Shown: one piece after another, positions 18,701 to 27,426 of the stretch
Position numbering within the stretch: position 1 is the stretch's first letter
How the letters are laid out: each line of letters opens with the position of its first letter
Source of the DNA: Clostridiales bacterium
GTDB taxonomy: Bacteria; Bacillota; Clostridia; Christensenellales; CAG-138
DNA length: 57,017 bases
Direction: 5' to 3'
NCBI GenBank assembly: GCA_019416935.1
Contig: DXWI01000015.1
Coordinates: 1 to 57,017, forward strand
Translations under genes and position numbers: made by a program
Notes under the pieces: model-generated
What the model was told of the DNA's origin: nothing
Databases searched by the model: none
The model's input: the letters and a program-made list of their open reading frames with translations, nothing else

Positions 18701-19492
18701 ATGGCAAACTTGCACGACGGACATCGTGAGCGACTGCGCCGGCGCTATCAGGAGCACGGTGCGGACGTCTTCACCGACCACGAGCTGCTCGAACTGCTGC
18801 TCACCTATGCAATTCCGCGCCGCGACACCAACGAAACGGCGCATCTTCTGCTGCGGCAATTCGGCTCGCTTCAGGGCGTATTTTCCGCTCCGGCGGAGCA
18901 GCTTCAGACCGTCGACGGCATTGGCCCGCAGGCGGCGCAGTTTCTGGCCCTCATCAACAGCATGCAGGCCCGCATAGCGCTGCGGCAGCTCATGCAGCGC
19001 AACGGGCGCATTCTGCTCAACACGCCCAACCGCACCGCGCGCTATGCCGCGCTCCTGCTTCGTCAGGAGCGCAACGAAACGATGTATCTGCTCTGTCTGA
19101 ACGCGCAGCGCACGCTCATCAGTGCCAAGCCCATCGGCAGCGGTTCCATCGCGGAGCTGACCGTGTATCCGCGCGTGATCGTCGAGCAGGCGCTGCTGCA
19201 GCGTGCGCACAGCGTGATCCTCGTCCACAACCATCCGTCCGGCGATCCGACGCCGTCCCAGGCCGATGCAGACACGACCGAAGCCGTGCGTGCCGCGCTT
19301 TCGAGCGTGCACATCGCGCTGCTCGACCACATGATCGTGGGCGACGGATACCTGTACAGTTTTTCCGCGCAGTCCGTGCTCCATCCCATCGGTGAATCGA
19401 TCGAAGTGCTCTCAACCGGAGACTACTGCATTCGCCGCCGCGAGCAGGCGCCCTCGTTGGCCGTCGTCATGGAGGAATATCACGAAACCTGA
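18701..19492 (+). CDS. radC: RadC-family JAB/MPN domain protein
   Basis: A 263-residue protein with an N-terminal helix-hairpin-helix region (TVDGIGPQAAQFLAL, about residues 70-85) and a C-terminal JAB1/MPN metalloprotease-like domain with the zinc motif VHNHPSGDPTPSQAD, plus Glu in the preceding strand. Historically called a DNA repair protein, but its molecular role is unsettled. TGGAGG precedes the ATG by 9 bases. It is transcribed divergently from tilS and ends at a bidirectional terminator. Confidence 0.9.
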   Translation: MANLHDGHRERLRRRYQEHGADVFTDHELLELLLTYAIPRRDTNETAHLLLRQFGSLQGVFSAPAEQLQTVDGIGPQAAQFLALINSMQARIALRQLMQRNGRILLNTPNRTARYAALLLRQERNETMYLLCLNAQRTLISAKPIGSGSIAELTVYPRVIVEQALLQRAHSVILVHNHPSGDPTPSQADADTTEAVRAALSSVHIALLDHMIVGDGYLYSFSAQSVLHPIGESIEVLSTGDYCIRRREQAPSLAVVMEEYHET

Positions 19493-19528
19493 CGGGCAGC
19501 AGGGGCCTATTGAAAGCAAAAAACAAGC

Positions 19529-19566
19529 GGGAGGACGCTTTTCCATGCACAGCGTCCTCCGTTCTT
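19529..19566. terminator. Bidirectional terminator between radC and the SIMPL gene
   Basis: GGAGGACGC (19530-19538) pairs with GCGTCCTCC (19552-19560) between convergent genes. T-rich bases follow on the plus strand, and TTTTTTGC follows on the minus strand. Confidence 0.8.
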
Positions 19567-19590
19567 ATCCTGAAGCCCCGCATCAGGCCG

Positions 19591-20313
19591 CTATTTGATT
19601 AGATAGGTAACGATGACCTTTGCCGTCACCTGAATGGCGCTGCTCTCAAAGTCGACGCCGACCAGTTTGCTCTCGTCATACGGCTGCTCCTCCACGCCGA
19701 CGACCGACTGAATCCGCACGCCGGCCGCCTCGGCCAGTACGCCCGCCTTCTCCAGTGCGTCCTGCATGGCCGCCGTGAGCGCCGCCCGGTAGGCGGTCGA
19801 GGCTTCCGTAAGGCTGTATGTCACAGCGAACGTCTCCGATGCGCCCGCATCGATCATGGTGGTGAGAATGCTGCCGACGTTGTCCACATCCCGTACGATG
19901 ACGGTAATGGTATCCTTCGCCTGATAATCGACAATCTCGTCGCTGCCCTCCTTGCGGCGGGCTTCGATCTCGATGCCGGTGGTCGCGATATCGGCACGCT
20001 GCATGTCAAACGTGAGCGCCGCGTCATGGATCGTTTGCAGCCGTTCCTTGCACAGTGCCGAAGCGCTCTCCGCCGTGTCGCCCGTCACGGTGACGCCGAC
20101 GCGAATCGTCGCAAAATCCGGCTTTGCGATCACCTCGCCGTTTCCCATCACCACGATGGTATGCTCCTCATCCGGCCAGTCCTGCCGCAGGATGACCGTT
20201 TGCGTGTCGGCCTTGGGCGTCGGCACGTTTTGAATCTCCTCCTGCGCCTTACAGCCGGCGGACAGCAGAAGCGCGGCGCACAGAAGCAGCGCAAATCCCT
20301 TCCGTTTGTTCAT
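19591..20313 (-). CDS. SIMPL (DUF541) domain lipoprotein
   Basis: A 240-residue predicted lipoprotein: signal peptide with lipobox LSAGC (Cys21), a short linker, then a SIMPL domain (HTIVVMGNGEVIAKPDFATIRVGV, TGIEIEA, YQAKDTITVIVRDVDNVG, and the late ALEKAGVLAEAAGV repeat). SIMPL proteins are periplasmic or surface proteins of largely unknown function. GAGGAGG precedes the ATG. It is convergent with radC and codirectional with the dehydrogenase gene upstream. Confidence 0.9.
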   Translation of the reverse strand: MNKRKGFALLLCAALLLSAGCKAQEEIQNVPTPKADTQTVILRQDWPDEEHTIVVMGNGEVIAKPDFATIRVGVTVTGDTAESASALCKERLQTIHDAALTFDMQRADIATTGIEIEARRKEGSDEIVDYQAKDTITVIVRDVDNVGSILTTMIDAGASETFAVTYSLTEASTAYRAALTAAMQDALEKAGVLAEAAGVRIQSVVGVEEQPYDESKLVGVDFESSAIQVTAKVIVTYLIK

Positions 20314-20353
20314 AACCAGCCTCCTCTTTCTGTCCGGCCTGCGTGCGGCCGTT

Positions 20354-21301
20354 TCAGTTGACCCGGTTGACCGGCGCGCCGTTCAAAAATGCCCGCAGGT
20401 TTTCCGTCGTTACTTGCAGCAGCCGTTTTCTGGTCTCAAACGGCGCCCATGCGATGTGCGGCGTCAGAATGCAGTTTTTGGCGTTGAGCAGCGGATTGCT
20501 GCGCAGAATCGGCTCCTGATCGACAACGTCCACCGCGCAGGCATAGAGCTTGCCGCTCTCGAGCGCCTGCGCCACGTCCTGCTCGACGACCAGCGACCCG
20601 CGCGCCGTGTTCAATAAAATTGCGCCGTCCTTCATCATGGCGAGCGTCCTTCTGTTCACCACGCCGTTCGTTTCCGGCGTTGCCGGACAATGGAGCGAAA
20701 GTACGTCGCTCTGCCGGAACAGCTCGTCCAGCGGCACCTGTTCCCCGCAAAAATCCGGATGCACGCCGCGGCTGTACCCGATCGCGCGCATGCCGAGCGA
20801 CTGCGCAATGCGGGCGGCGGCGTTGCCGATCTTTCCGCAGCCGAGCACGCCGAAGGTCTTTCCGGAAAGCTCGATCAGCGGCATATCCCAGAAACAATAA
20901 TCCGCACAGTGCGTCCAGCGGCCGCGGTGCACCTCGCGATCGTGATGCGCCACCTGCGAACAGATCTCCAACAGCAGTGCAAAGGTATGCTGTGCGACCG
21001 CATAGGTGCTGTAGCTCGGCACATTGCAGACAACAATGCCGCGCTTTGCCGCAGCGGCGGTGTCAACCACGTCATACCCCGTTGCCAGCACGCCGATCAT
21101 TTTGAGGCTGCGCGCACGCTCCAGCTCCGCCTCCCCGACGACGGTCTTGTTCGTAAATGCCACGTCCGCACCGATCAGCCGCTGCGCCGTCAGTTCCGGC
21201 GGCGTGCGGTCATAAACGGAAACGGTCCCGAATTCACGCAGGCAGTCCCAGCTCAGGTCGCCGGGGTTGAGCGTATAGCCATCCAAAATCACGATCTGCA
21301 T
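20354..21301 (-). CDS. D-2-hydroxyacid dehydrogenase (NAD-dependent)
   Basis: Interconverts a D-2-hydroxyacid and its 2-oxoacid; substrate likely glycerate/hydroxypyruvate but not provable. The 315-residue protein has the Rossmann motif GVLGCGKIGNAAARIAQSLG, catalytic Arg in NTARGSL, Glu in VDQEP and His in LTPHIAWA, all characteristic. The ATG at 21301 (MQIVILDGYTLNP) has GGAGAAGG upstream; sixty codons of open frame before it are not conserved and contain the promoter. Divergent from ftsK. Confidence 0.9.
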   Translation of the reverse strand: MQIVILDGYTLNPGDLSWDCLREFGTVSVYDRTPPELTAQRLIGADVAFTNKTVVGEAELERARSLKMIGVLATGYDVVDTAAAAKRGIVVCNVPSYSTYAVAQHTFALLLEICSQVAHHDREVHRGRWTHCADYCFWDMPLIELSGKTFGVLGCGKIGNAAARIAQSLGMRAIGYSRGVHPDFCGEQVPLDELFRQSDVLSLHCPATPETNGVVNRRTLAMMKDGAILLNTARGSLVVEQDVAQALESGKLYACAVDVVDQEPILRSNPLLNAKNCILTPHIAWAPFETRKRLLQVTTENLRAFLNGAPVNRVN

Positions 21302-21374
21302 CGGTCGTCCTTCTCCTGTCAAGCGCCCAAACGCCGCAGCGGGTCGGTTTTGGGGCATATATGATTTCAAGATA

Positions 21375-21403
21375 AGTATAGCGCAAGAACCCTGTGCGTG
21401 CAA
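21375..21403 (-). promoter_or_regulatory. Promoter of the dehydrogenase gene
   Basis: Minus strand TTGCAC (21398-21403), 17-base spacer, TATACT (21375-21380). Confidence 0.6.
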
Positions 21404-21497
21404 GACGCATCTGTCCGGCGGCCGAATGCGGCGCAAAAGCGCCGGCCACAAACGGCTCCGGCGCAAGGGGGCATCGCCCATCCCTTGCCGGCCGGGA

Positions 21498-21527
21498 TTT
21501 ACATTTGTATATCGGATGCTGTATAAT
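21498..21527 (+). promoter_or_regulatory. Promoter of the ftsK-rimO-pgsA-cinA operon
   Basis: TTTACA (21498-21503), 18-base spacer, TATAAT (21522-21527), 28 bases before the ftsK ATG. Confidence 0.7.
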
Positions 21528-21554
21528 AGGGTGAATATTTATGGGAGTGAATCC

Positions 21555-24251
21555 ATGGCTACGAAATCCAGTACAAAAAGCAAGCCCCGGTCGAACCGGA
21601 CCGCCGCAGCCAAAGCGGCAAAAACGCGCGCGGCAAATCAGGAGCAGCTCCGGCGGCGGCGGGAGGCGCGCGGCGTGCTGCTCATCGCTGCCGGCGTGTT
21701 GCTGGGCGTATATCTGTTCGTTTCCGGCACCGGCGTGCTGGGCGCATTTTTGAGCGAGCTGCTGTTCGGCCTTTGCGGCTGGTTTGCCTATGTGCTTCCG
21801 GTCGTGCTGTTCGCGGCGGGCATTCTGACCATCGCCGGCAGCCATGGCACCGGCAGCGGCAGCACGGGCTGGACGGCGACCGGCGTTGTCGCCGCCATGA
21901 CGCTTGCGCAGACCGCGCTTCACGCCGCCTATAAGGGCGTGCCCTACATCGCCTACCTTTCCGCCGCCTATGAGACCGGCGCAGCCTATCCGCACCGCGG
22001 CGGCGGCGCCCTCGGCGCGCTGCTCTGCTATCCCTTACAGCAGCTTGGCGGCGCTGCGCTCGCCTATGTTCTGTCTATTGCGACGCTGCTCATCGTCATC
22101 CTGATGGTCACGCGGTTGTCGCTTCGCGACATTTCCGCGCGCGTCAACCGCACCGTGCATACCGCCGTGGAGCGCGTCCGCTCCAGCGAGCAGCGCCGCA
22201 TGCCGGTGTACGACCTGCAGCAGCCGGTGGAGCGGGATGTGCCCGCCGAACCGGCCGCACCGGCAAGAAAGGCGCGTTCCAGGCGAAAAGCCGACGGCGA
22301 TCTGTCCGACTTCAATGCATTCACCGCCGACCTGCCGGTATCCGCCGAGCAGCGCAAGGTCAAGAATCAGACGCCCGCCGCCGCACAGGAGGAGCTGTCC
22401 TATATCGGGCAGGCGGATTTGCAGACCCGGCCGATCCGCACCATTGCACCGCCGGAGATCGCGGCAGAGCCGAAGCCGGTTCCGCCGCTGCCGAGAGGCG
22501 ACGCCATCTGGGAGGAGCTGGAAACGGCCGAGGATTTCCCGTTCACCGTGGAACCGCTTGCCCCCGCTGCGCCGCCGGTTCCACCAGCATCCGCGCCGGA
22601 GGACGTCTTTGCGCCGCTGAATCCGGCCTCCGCCGAGCCTTCGCCGCTCATTCCGCCGGCCGGGCCGAAAAAGGCGGTGGTTATCGAGCATTCCTCCGCT
22701 AAGGCCGCGGGCAGCGACGACGCCGACGTGATACCCGAAATCGTCATCGAGCAGCCGCCGGTCTATATTCCGCCGTCCTATTCGCTGCTCAACCCGCCGA
22801 ACGTCTCCTATGGCCGCAGCAGCGAGGACCCGAACGCTACCGGCAAGCTGCTCATCGATACGCTCGCCAGCTTCAATATCGGCGCCAAGCTCGTAAATGT
22901 CACCGTTGGTCCCGTCATCACGCGGTTTGAGCTGCAGCCCGCGCCGGGCGTCCGCGTCAACCGCATCACCGCGCTTTCAAACGACATCGCGCTGGCGCTC
23001 GCCGCGCCGCGCGTGCGCATCGAGGCGCCGATTCCCGGCAAGGCGGCCGTGGGCGTCGAAATTCCGAACAAGAACGCCGTGACCGTCGTGCTGCGCGATA
23101 TCATCGAGAGCCGTGAATTCCAGAACGCGTCCTCCCCCATCACGATGGCGCTCGGCAAGGATACGGGCGGCAAGGTCATCACCGCCGATCTCGGCAAGAT
23201 GCCGCATATGCTCATCGCCGGCTCGACCGGTTCCGGCAAGAGCGTGTGCATCAACGACCTGATTATCTCCATGGTGTACAAGTCGTCTCCGGCCGATCTG
23301 CGCATGATCCTGATCGACCCGAAGGTTGTGGAACTCTCGGTGTTCGGCACGCTGCCGCATTTGCTCATTCCGGTCGTTACCGAGCCGAAGAAGGCGTCCG
23401 GCGCGCTGCGCTGGGCGGTCAACGAGATGACGCTGCGCTATAAGAAGTTCTCCGAGCTCGGCGCGCGCGACCTCGCGCGCTACAACGAGCTGCAGGATTG
23501 CCCGGAGAAGCGCCTGCCCAAGCTCGTCGTCATCATCGACGAGCTGGCCGACCTCATGATGGTCGCGCCCGACGAGGTGGAGGACAGTATCTGCCGCATC
23601 GCACAGCTTGGCCGCGCTTCCGGCATCCACCTGATCGTGGCGACGCAGCGCCCGTCGGCGGATATCATCACGGGCCTCATCAAGGCCAATATCCCCTCGC
23701 GCTGCGCGTTTGCCGTCAGCTCCGGCATCGACTCCCGCATCATACTCGATTCGACCGGTGCGGAAAAGCTGCTCGGCCGGGGCGACATGCTCTTCCATCC
23801 GAACGGGGCGAACAAGCCGGTGCGTCTGCAATGCGCCTTCGTTTCCGACGAGGAGGTGGAGCGCGTGGTCGGCCATTTCCGCGACCAGCAGCAAGCGCCG
23901 CGCTTTGACGAGCAGGTGATCTCCGACCTGTCCAACGCCGCCAAGGGCGGTGCAACCGGCGGTGTGTTTGGCGAGGGCAAGCAGGAGGACGAACTGCTCG
24001 GCGAGGCACTGCGCGTCGTGTTGGAAAGCGGACAGGCCTCGATCTCCATGATCCAGCGGCGGCTGCGCGTCGGCTATGCGCGCGCGGCGCGGCTCATCGA
24101 CATGATGGAGCAGAGCGGCTATGTCTCCGGCTTCGACGGCAGCAAGCCGCGGCGCGTGCTCATCAAGCGCAGCGAATTTGAAGCGCTCTTCGGCGATGGA
24201 ACCTATAGCGGGGACGACGAGGACACACAGGAACCGGAGGAACAGCCATGA
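21555..24251 (+). CDS. ftsK: DNA translocase FtsK/SpoIIIE
   Basis: Pumps chromosomal DNA through the division or sporulation septum. The 898-residue protein has a basic N-terminus, four membrane segments (about residues 35-190), an Ala/Pro-rich linker (about 220-430), the alpha/beta motor domains with Walker A GSTGSGKS near 556 and Walker B VVIIDELADLMM, and a C-terminal winged-helix gamma domain (ISMIQRRLRVGYARAARLIDMMEQSGYVSG) that reads KOPS/SRS-type polarity signals. GGGAG lies before the ATG at 21555. Its stop overlaps rimO as ATGA. Confidence 0.95.
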   Translation: MATKSSTKSKPRSNRTAAAKAAKTRAANQEQLRRRREARGVLLIAAGVLLGVYLFVSGTGVLGAFLSELLFGLCGWFAYVLPVVLFAAGILTIAGSHGTGSGSTGWTATGVVAAMTLAQTALHAAYKGVPYIAYLSAAYETGAAYPHRGGGALGALLCYPLQQLGGAALAYVLSIATLLIVILMVTRLSLRDISARVNRTVHTAVERVRSSEQRRMPVYDLQQPVERDVPAEPAAPARKARSRRKADGDLSDFNAFTADLPVSAEQRKVKNQTPAAAQEELSYIGQADLQTRPIRTIAPPEIAAEPKPVPPLPRGDAIWEELETAEDFPFTVEPLAPAAPPVPPASAPEDVFAPLNPASAEPSPLIPPAGPKKAVVIEHSSAKAAGSDDADVIPEIVIEQPPVYIPPSYSLLNPPNVSYGRSSEDPNATGKLLIDTLASFNIGAKLVNVTVGPVITRFELQPAPGVRVNRITALSNDIALALAAPRVRIEAPIPGKAAVGVEIPNKNAVTVVLRDIIESREFQNASSPITMALGKDTGGKVITADLGKMPHMLIAGSTGSGKSVCINDLIISMVYKSSPADLRMILIDPKVVELSVFGTLPHLLIPVVTEPKKASGALRWAVNEMTLRYKKFSELGARDLARYNELQDCPEKRLPKLVVIIDELADLMMVAPDEVEDSICRIAQLGRASGIHLIVATQRPSADIITGLIKANIPSRCAFAVSSGIDSRIILDSTGAEKLLGRGDMLFHPNGANKPVRLQCAFVSDEEVERVVGHFRDQQQAPRFDEQVISDLSNAAKGGATGGVFGEGKQEDELLGEALRVVLESGQASISMIQRRLRVGYARAARLIDMMEQSGYVSGFDGSKPRRVLIKRSEFEALFGDGTYSGDDEDTQEPEEQP

Positions 24252-25540
24252 GTACGATCGGCGTAATCTCTCTCGGATGCTGCAAAAATCAGGTGGACAC
24301 CGAGCGCATGATGGGGCTCCTGCGCGCTGCGGGGCATACGTTCGTGCAGCGTCCCGAGGAGGCCGACGTGCTGATCGTCAACACCTGCGGCTTTATCGAA
24401 CCGGCCAAGCAGGAGTCCATCAACACCATTTTGGAGCTTGCCGAACAAAAGCAATCCGGCCGCTGCCGGCTGCTCGTCGCCACCGGCTGCCTGACCGAGC
24501 GATACCGGACGGAACTGACCGAAGCGCTCCCGGAGGTCGATATTCTGCTCGGCATCCATGAATATGACCAGCTTCCCGGGTGGATCGCCGCTGCGCTGCA
24601 GCAGGGCGCGCCCACGCCGGTCTGCGGCTCGCTGCGCGTGCTGACCACGCCGCCCTATCGCGCCTTTTTGCGCATCGGCGACGGCTGCAACAACCGGTGT
24701 GCCTATTGCGCCATTCCGCTCATCCGCGGCCCGCTGAAAAGCGAGCCGATCGAATCGCTGCTCGACGAGGCAAAGCGCCTTGCCGACGGCGGCGTGACAG
24801 AACTGACGGTCATTGCGCAGGACACCTCCGGCTATGGCCGCGACCTGTACGGCGTGCCGCGGCTCTCCGAGCTGCTCGAACGGCTGACGCGGATCGACGC
24901 GCTGCACTGGGTTCGCGTGCTCTACACCTACCCGGACACCGTTTCGCCCGCGCTGATCGATGAAATCCGCGGCAATGACAAGCTGATGAACTATCTTGAC
25001 ATGCCCTTGCAGCATGTAAACGACGCCATTCTAAGGGCCATGAACCGCCGCGGTTCGAACGCGCACATCCGGCGCATACTGGACCATGTGGCGGAGCATG
25101 CGCCCGACTTCATCCTGCGCACGACTATGATGGTCGGCTTTCCGGGAGAGACCGAGGCGCAGTTTGAGGAGCTGCTTGCGTTCCTCCGCGAGCACCCGTT
25201 CGATCGCGTCGGCGCATTCGCCTTCTCCCCCGAGGAAGGAACGGTTGCTGCGGACATGCCGGATCAGGTGCCGGAGGAGGTCAAGCAGGCGCGCCTCGAT
25301 GCGCTCATGGCCGAACAGCAGCGCATCTCCCGCACGCGCAACGAACGCCGCATCGGTCAAACGGTCGAGGTGCTCATCGAGGATGTAACCGACACCGGCG
25401 CAGCCGGACGCTCCTATGCGGAAGCGCCGGATGTTGACGGCCGGATCCTGCTGCCGCACGCAAGCGCGCAGGTCGGAACCTATCGCCGCGTGCGCCTGAC
25501 CGCGGCGCGCAATTATGACATGATTGGAGAACTGCTATGA
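24248..25540 (+). CDS. rimO: Ribosomal protein S12 methylthiotransferase RimO
   Basis: A radical-SAM enzyme that adds a methylthio group to an Asp of ribosomal protein S12. The 430-residue protein has the N-terminal UPF0004 domain with three cluster cysteines (LGCCKNQVDTE, NTCGFI, TGCLTERY), the radical-SAM motif CNNRCAYCAIP near residue 145, and a C-terminal TRAM domain (RRIGQTVEVLIEDV). The LGCxKNxVDxE start favours RimO over MiaB. Translationally coupled to ftsK and pgsA. Confidence 0.95.
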   Translation: MSTIGVISLGCCKNQVDTERMMGLLRAAGHTFVQRPEEADVLIVNTCGFIEPAKQESINTILELAEQKQSGRCRLLVATGCLTERYRTELTEALPEVDILLGIHEYDQLPGWIAAALQQGAPTPVCGSLRVLTTPPYRAFLRIGDGCNNRCAYCAIPLIRGPLKSEPIESLLDEAKRLADGGVTELTVIAQDTSGYGRDLYGVPRLSELLERLTRIDALHWVRVLYTYPDTVSPALIDEIRGNDKLMNYLDMPLQHVNDAILRAMNRRGSNAHIRRILDHVAEHAPDFILRTTMMVGFPGETEAQFEELLAFLREHPFDRVGAFAFSPEEGTVAADMPDQVPEEVKQARLDALMAEQQRISRTRNERRIGQTVEVLIEDVTDTGAAGRSYAEAPDVDGRILLPHASAQVGTYRRVRLTAARNYDMIGELL

Positions 25541-26082
25541 ACCTGCCCAACCGTTTGACGATTTTGCGCATGTGCCTTGTGCCGGTGTTCGTCGCCTGCT
25601 TTTATCTCGACCGGTTTCTGCCGTGGTGGAATATCCTTGCGGCAGTGATCTTCGTGTTTGCCAGCATCACCGACCTCATCGATGGCTGGTATGCGCGCAA
25701 ATACGAGATGGTGACGGATTTCGGCAAGCTGCTCGACCCCATGGCGGATAAACTGCTCACCTGTTCGGCATTCATCATGTTGGTGGGGACCGGTGCGATA
25801 GAACCGCTGTTTGTTATCATCTTTGTGGGGCGCGAGTTTGTCATCAGCGCGTTCCGGCTCATTGCCGTCGAGAAGGGCGTTGTGATTGCGGCCGCAAAGC
25901 TCGGCAAATACAAAACGCTGTCGCAGTGCATCGCCATCGTTCTTGTGCTGCTGGACAACCCGGTGTTCGGTCTCATCGGCGTGCCAATGGACCGCATCAT
26001 GCTCTATATCGCGCTGGTGCTGACCGTCTGGTCGATGATCGATTATCTGTATAAAAACCGAAAGGTGGTACATGCTGCATGA
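25537..26082 (+). CDS. pgsA: CDP-diacylglycerol-glycerol-3-phosphate 3-phosphatidyltransferase
   Basis: Makes phosphatidylglycerophosphate for anionic phospholipids. The 181-residue membrane protein begins MNLPNRLTILRMCLVPVF, typical of PgsA, and carries the CDP-alcohol phosphotransferase motif D-x2-DG-x2-AR-x8-G-x3-D-x3-D in DLIDGWYARKYEMVTDFGKL followed by LDPMADK. ATGA overlaps join it to rimO upstream and cinA downstream. Confidence 0.95.
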   Translation: MNLPNRLTILRMCLVPVFVACFYLDRFLPWWNILAAVIFVFASITDLIDGWYARKYEMVTDFGKLLDPMADKLLTCSAFIMLVGTGAIEPLFVIIFVGREFVISAFRLIAVEKGVVIAAAKLGKYKTLSQCIAIVLVLLDNPVFGLIGVPMDRIMLYIALVLTVWSMIDYLYKNRKVVHAA

Positions 26083-27368
26083 TTGCAGAAATCGTCTCCG
26101 TCGGTACGGAATTGTTGATGGGGCAGGTCGCCAACACGGACGCGCAGTATATCGCTAGCTACCTTGCCCCGCTGGGCTATCAGGCGTTTCATCAGGTGAC
26201 CGTGGGCGACAACCCCGAGCGTCTGACCGAGGCCGTCCACACCGCGCTCTCCCGCGCCGACATTGTGCTGTTTACAGGCGGTCTCGGGCCGACCGATGAC
26301 GACCTGACGAAGGAAACCGTTGCCGCTGCGCTCGGCCTTGAAATGGTGCTCTACCCCGAGGAGGAAACGCGCCTTCGCGAGCACGCGGCGCGCTACGGCT
26401 TTACGCTCACGCCCAACAACCTCAAGCAGGCCTGTTTTCCGAAGACGTGCATCATCCTCAAAAACCCGAACGGATCGGCCCCGGGCTGCATCATGGAGGC
26501 GAACGGCAAGGCCGCAATTCTGATGCCCGGACCGCCGCGCGAGCTGTACCCGATGTTTCAGAACGAGGTCATCCCCTATCTGGAGCGTCGCGGCGGCTTC
26601 AAACTGTATTCGCGCGAAATGCACATCTTCGGCATGGGCGAATCGGAGCTGACCTACCGCATCCGCGATATCATCTCCGCACAGACGAACCCGACCATCG
26701 CGCCGTATGTAAAGCCCTGCGAGGTTACGCTGCGCATCACCGCAAAGTGCGCCGATGCAGCGGAGGGCGAGCGCTTGGTGCAGCCCATCATCGACGCCAT
26801 CTCCAACCGGGTCGGCGTGGTGGTCTACAGCACCCATGGCGAATCGCTGCCCGACGTCTGCGTGCGGCTGCTGCTGGAGCGCAGCAGCACGCTCTCCATC
26901 GCAGAGAGCTGCACGGGCGGCCTCGTGGCTTCCTCCATCGTGGATGTGCCCGGTTGCTCCGCCTGCTTTATCGAGGGCGCCGTAACCTATTCCAACGACG
27001 CAAAGATGCGCCGGCTCGGCGTATCGGAGCAAACGCTCCTCTCGTTCGGCGCCGTGAGTGCCGAATGCGCAGCAGAGATGGCGGAAGGGCTGCGCGCGCA
27101 CGCCAAGACCGATTATGCGCTCGCCACCACCGGCATTGCCGGTCCGGACGGCGGCACGGCTGAAAAACCGGTGGGGCTGGTATACATTGCGCTTGCTTCG
27201 GCGGCGGGCACCGTTGTGCGCGAACTGCGCCTCTCGGGCGGTCGGGAGCGCATCCGCACGCGCGCGGCGCTCCATGTGCTCGACCTTCTGCGCCGAGCGC
27301 TTTCGGGACTGCCCACGGTCGAAAAACCGGCGAAACCGGCCGGCTCCTCCGACGCAACAAACGCTTGA
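26079..27368 (+). CDS. cinA: CinA: nicotinamide-nucleotide amidase / competence-damage protein
   Basis: A 429-residue two-domain protein: N-terminal MoCF-biosynthesis fold (AEIVSVGTELLMGQ, FTGGLGPTDDDLTKE) with ADP-ribose pyrophosphatase-like activity in relatives, and C-terminal CinA/PncC domain (LSIAESCTGGLVASSIVDVPG, ATTGIAGPDGGTAEKPVGLVY) that deamidates NMN. Often next to recA, as here; the recA promoter overlaps its last codons. Confidence 0.95.
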   Translation: MIAEIVSVGTELLMGQVANTDAQYIASYLAPLGYQAFHQVTVGDNPERLTEAVHTALSRADIVLFTGGLGPTDDDLTKETVAAALGLEMVLYPEEETRLREHAARYGFTLTPNNLKQACFPKTCIILKNPNGSAPGCIMEANGKAAILMPGPPRELYPMFQNEVIPYLERRGGFKLYSREMHIFGMGESELTYRIRDIISAQTNPTIAPYVKPCEVTLRITAKCADAAEGERLVQPIIDAISNRVGVVVYSTHGESLPDVCVRLLLERSSTLSIAESCTGGLVASSIVDVPGCSACFIEGAVTYSNDAKMRRLGVSEQTLLSFGAVSAECAAEMAEGLRAHAKTDYALATTGIAGPDGGTAEKPVGLVYIALASAAGTVVRELRLSGGRERIRTRAALHVLDLLRRALSGLPTVEKPAKPAGSSDATNA

Positions 27369-27393
27369 AACGAACGAATGTTCGTGATATACT
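27365..27393 (+). promoter_or_regulatory. recA promoter with LexA box in the spacer
   Basis: TTGAAA (27365-27370), 17-base spacer, TATACT (27388-27393). The first 14 bases of the spacer, CGAACGAATGTTCG (27371-27384), match the Gram-positive LexA/DinR consensus CGAACRNRYGTTYG. LexA bound there would block polymerase directly, so recA should be SOS-induced. Confidence 0.88.
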
Positions 27394-27426
27394 GATTTCA
27401 TAACAGAAAAAGGACGGTTGCAACGC

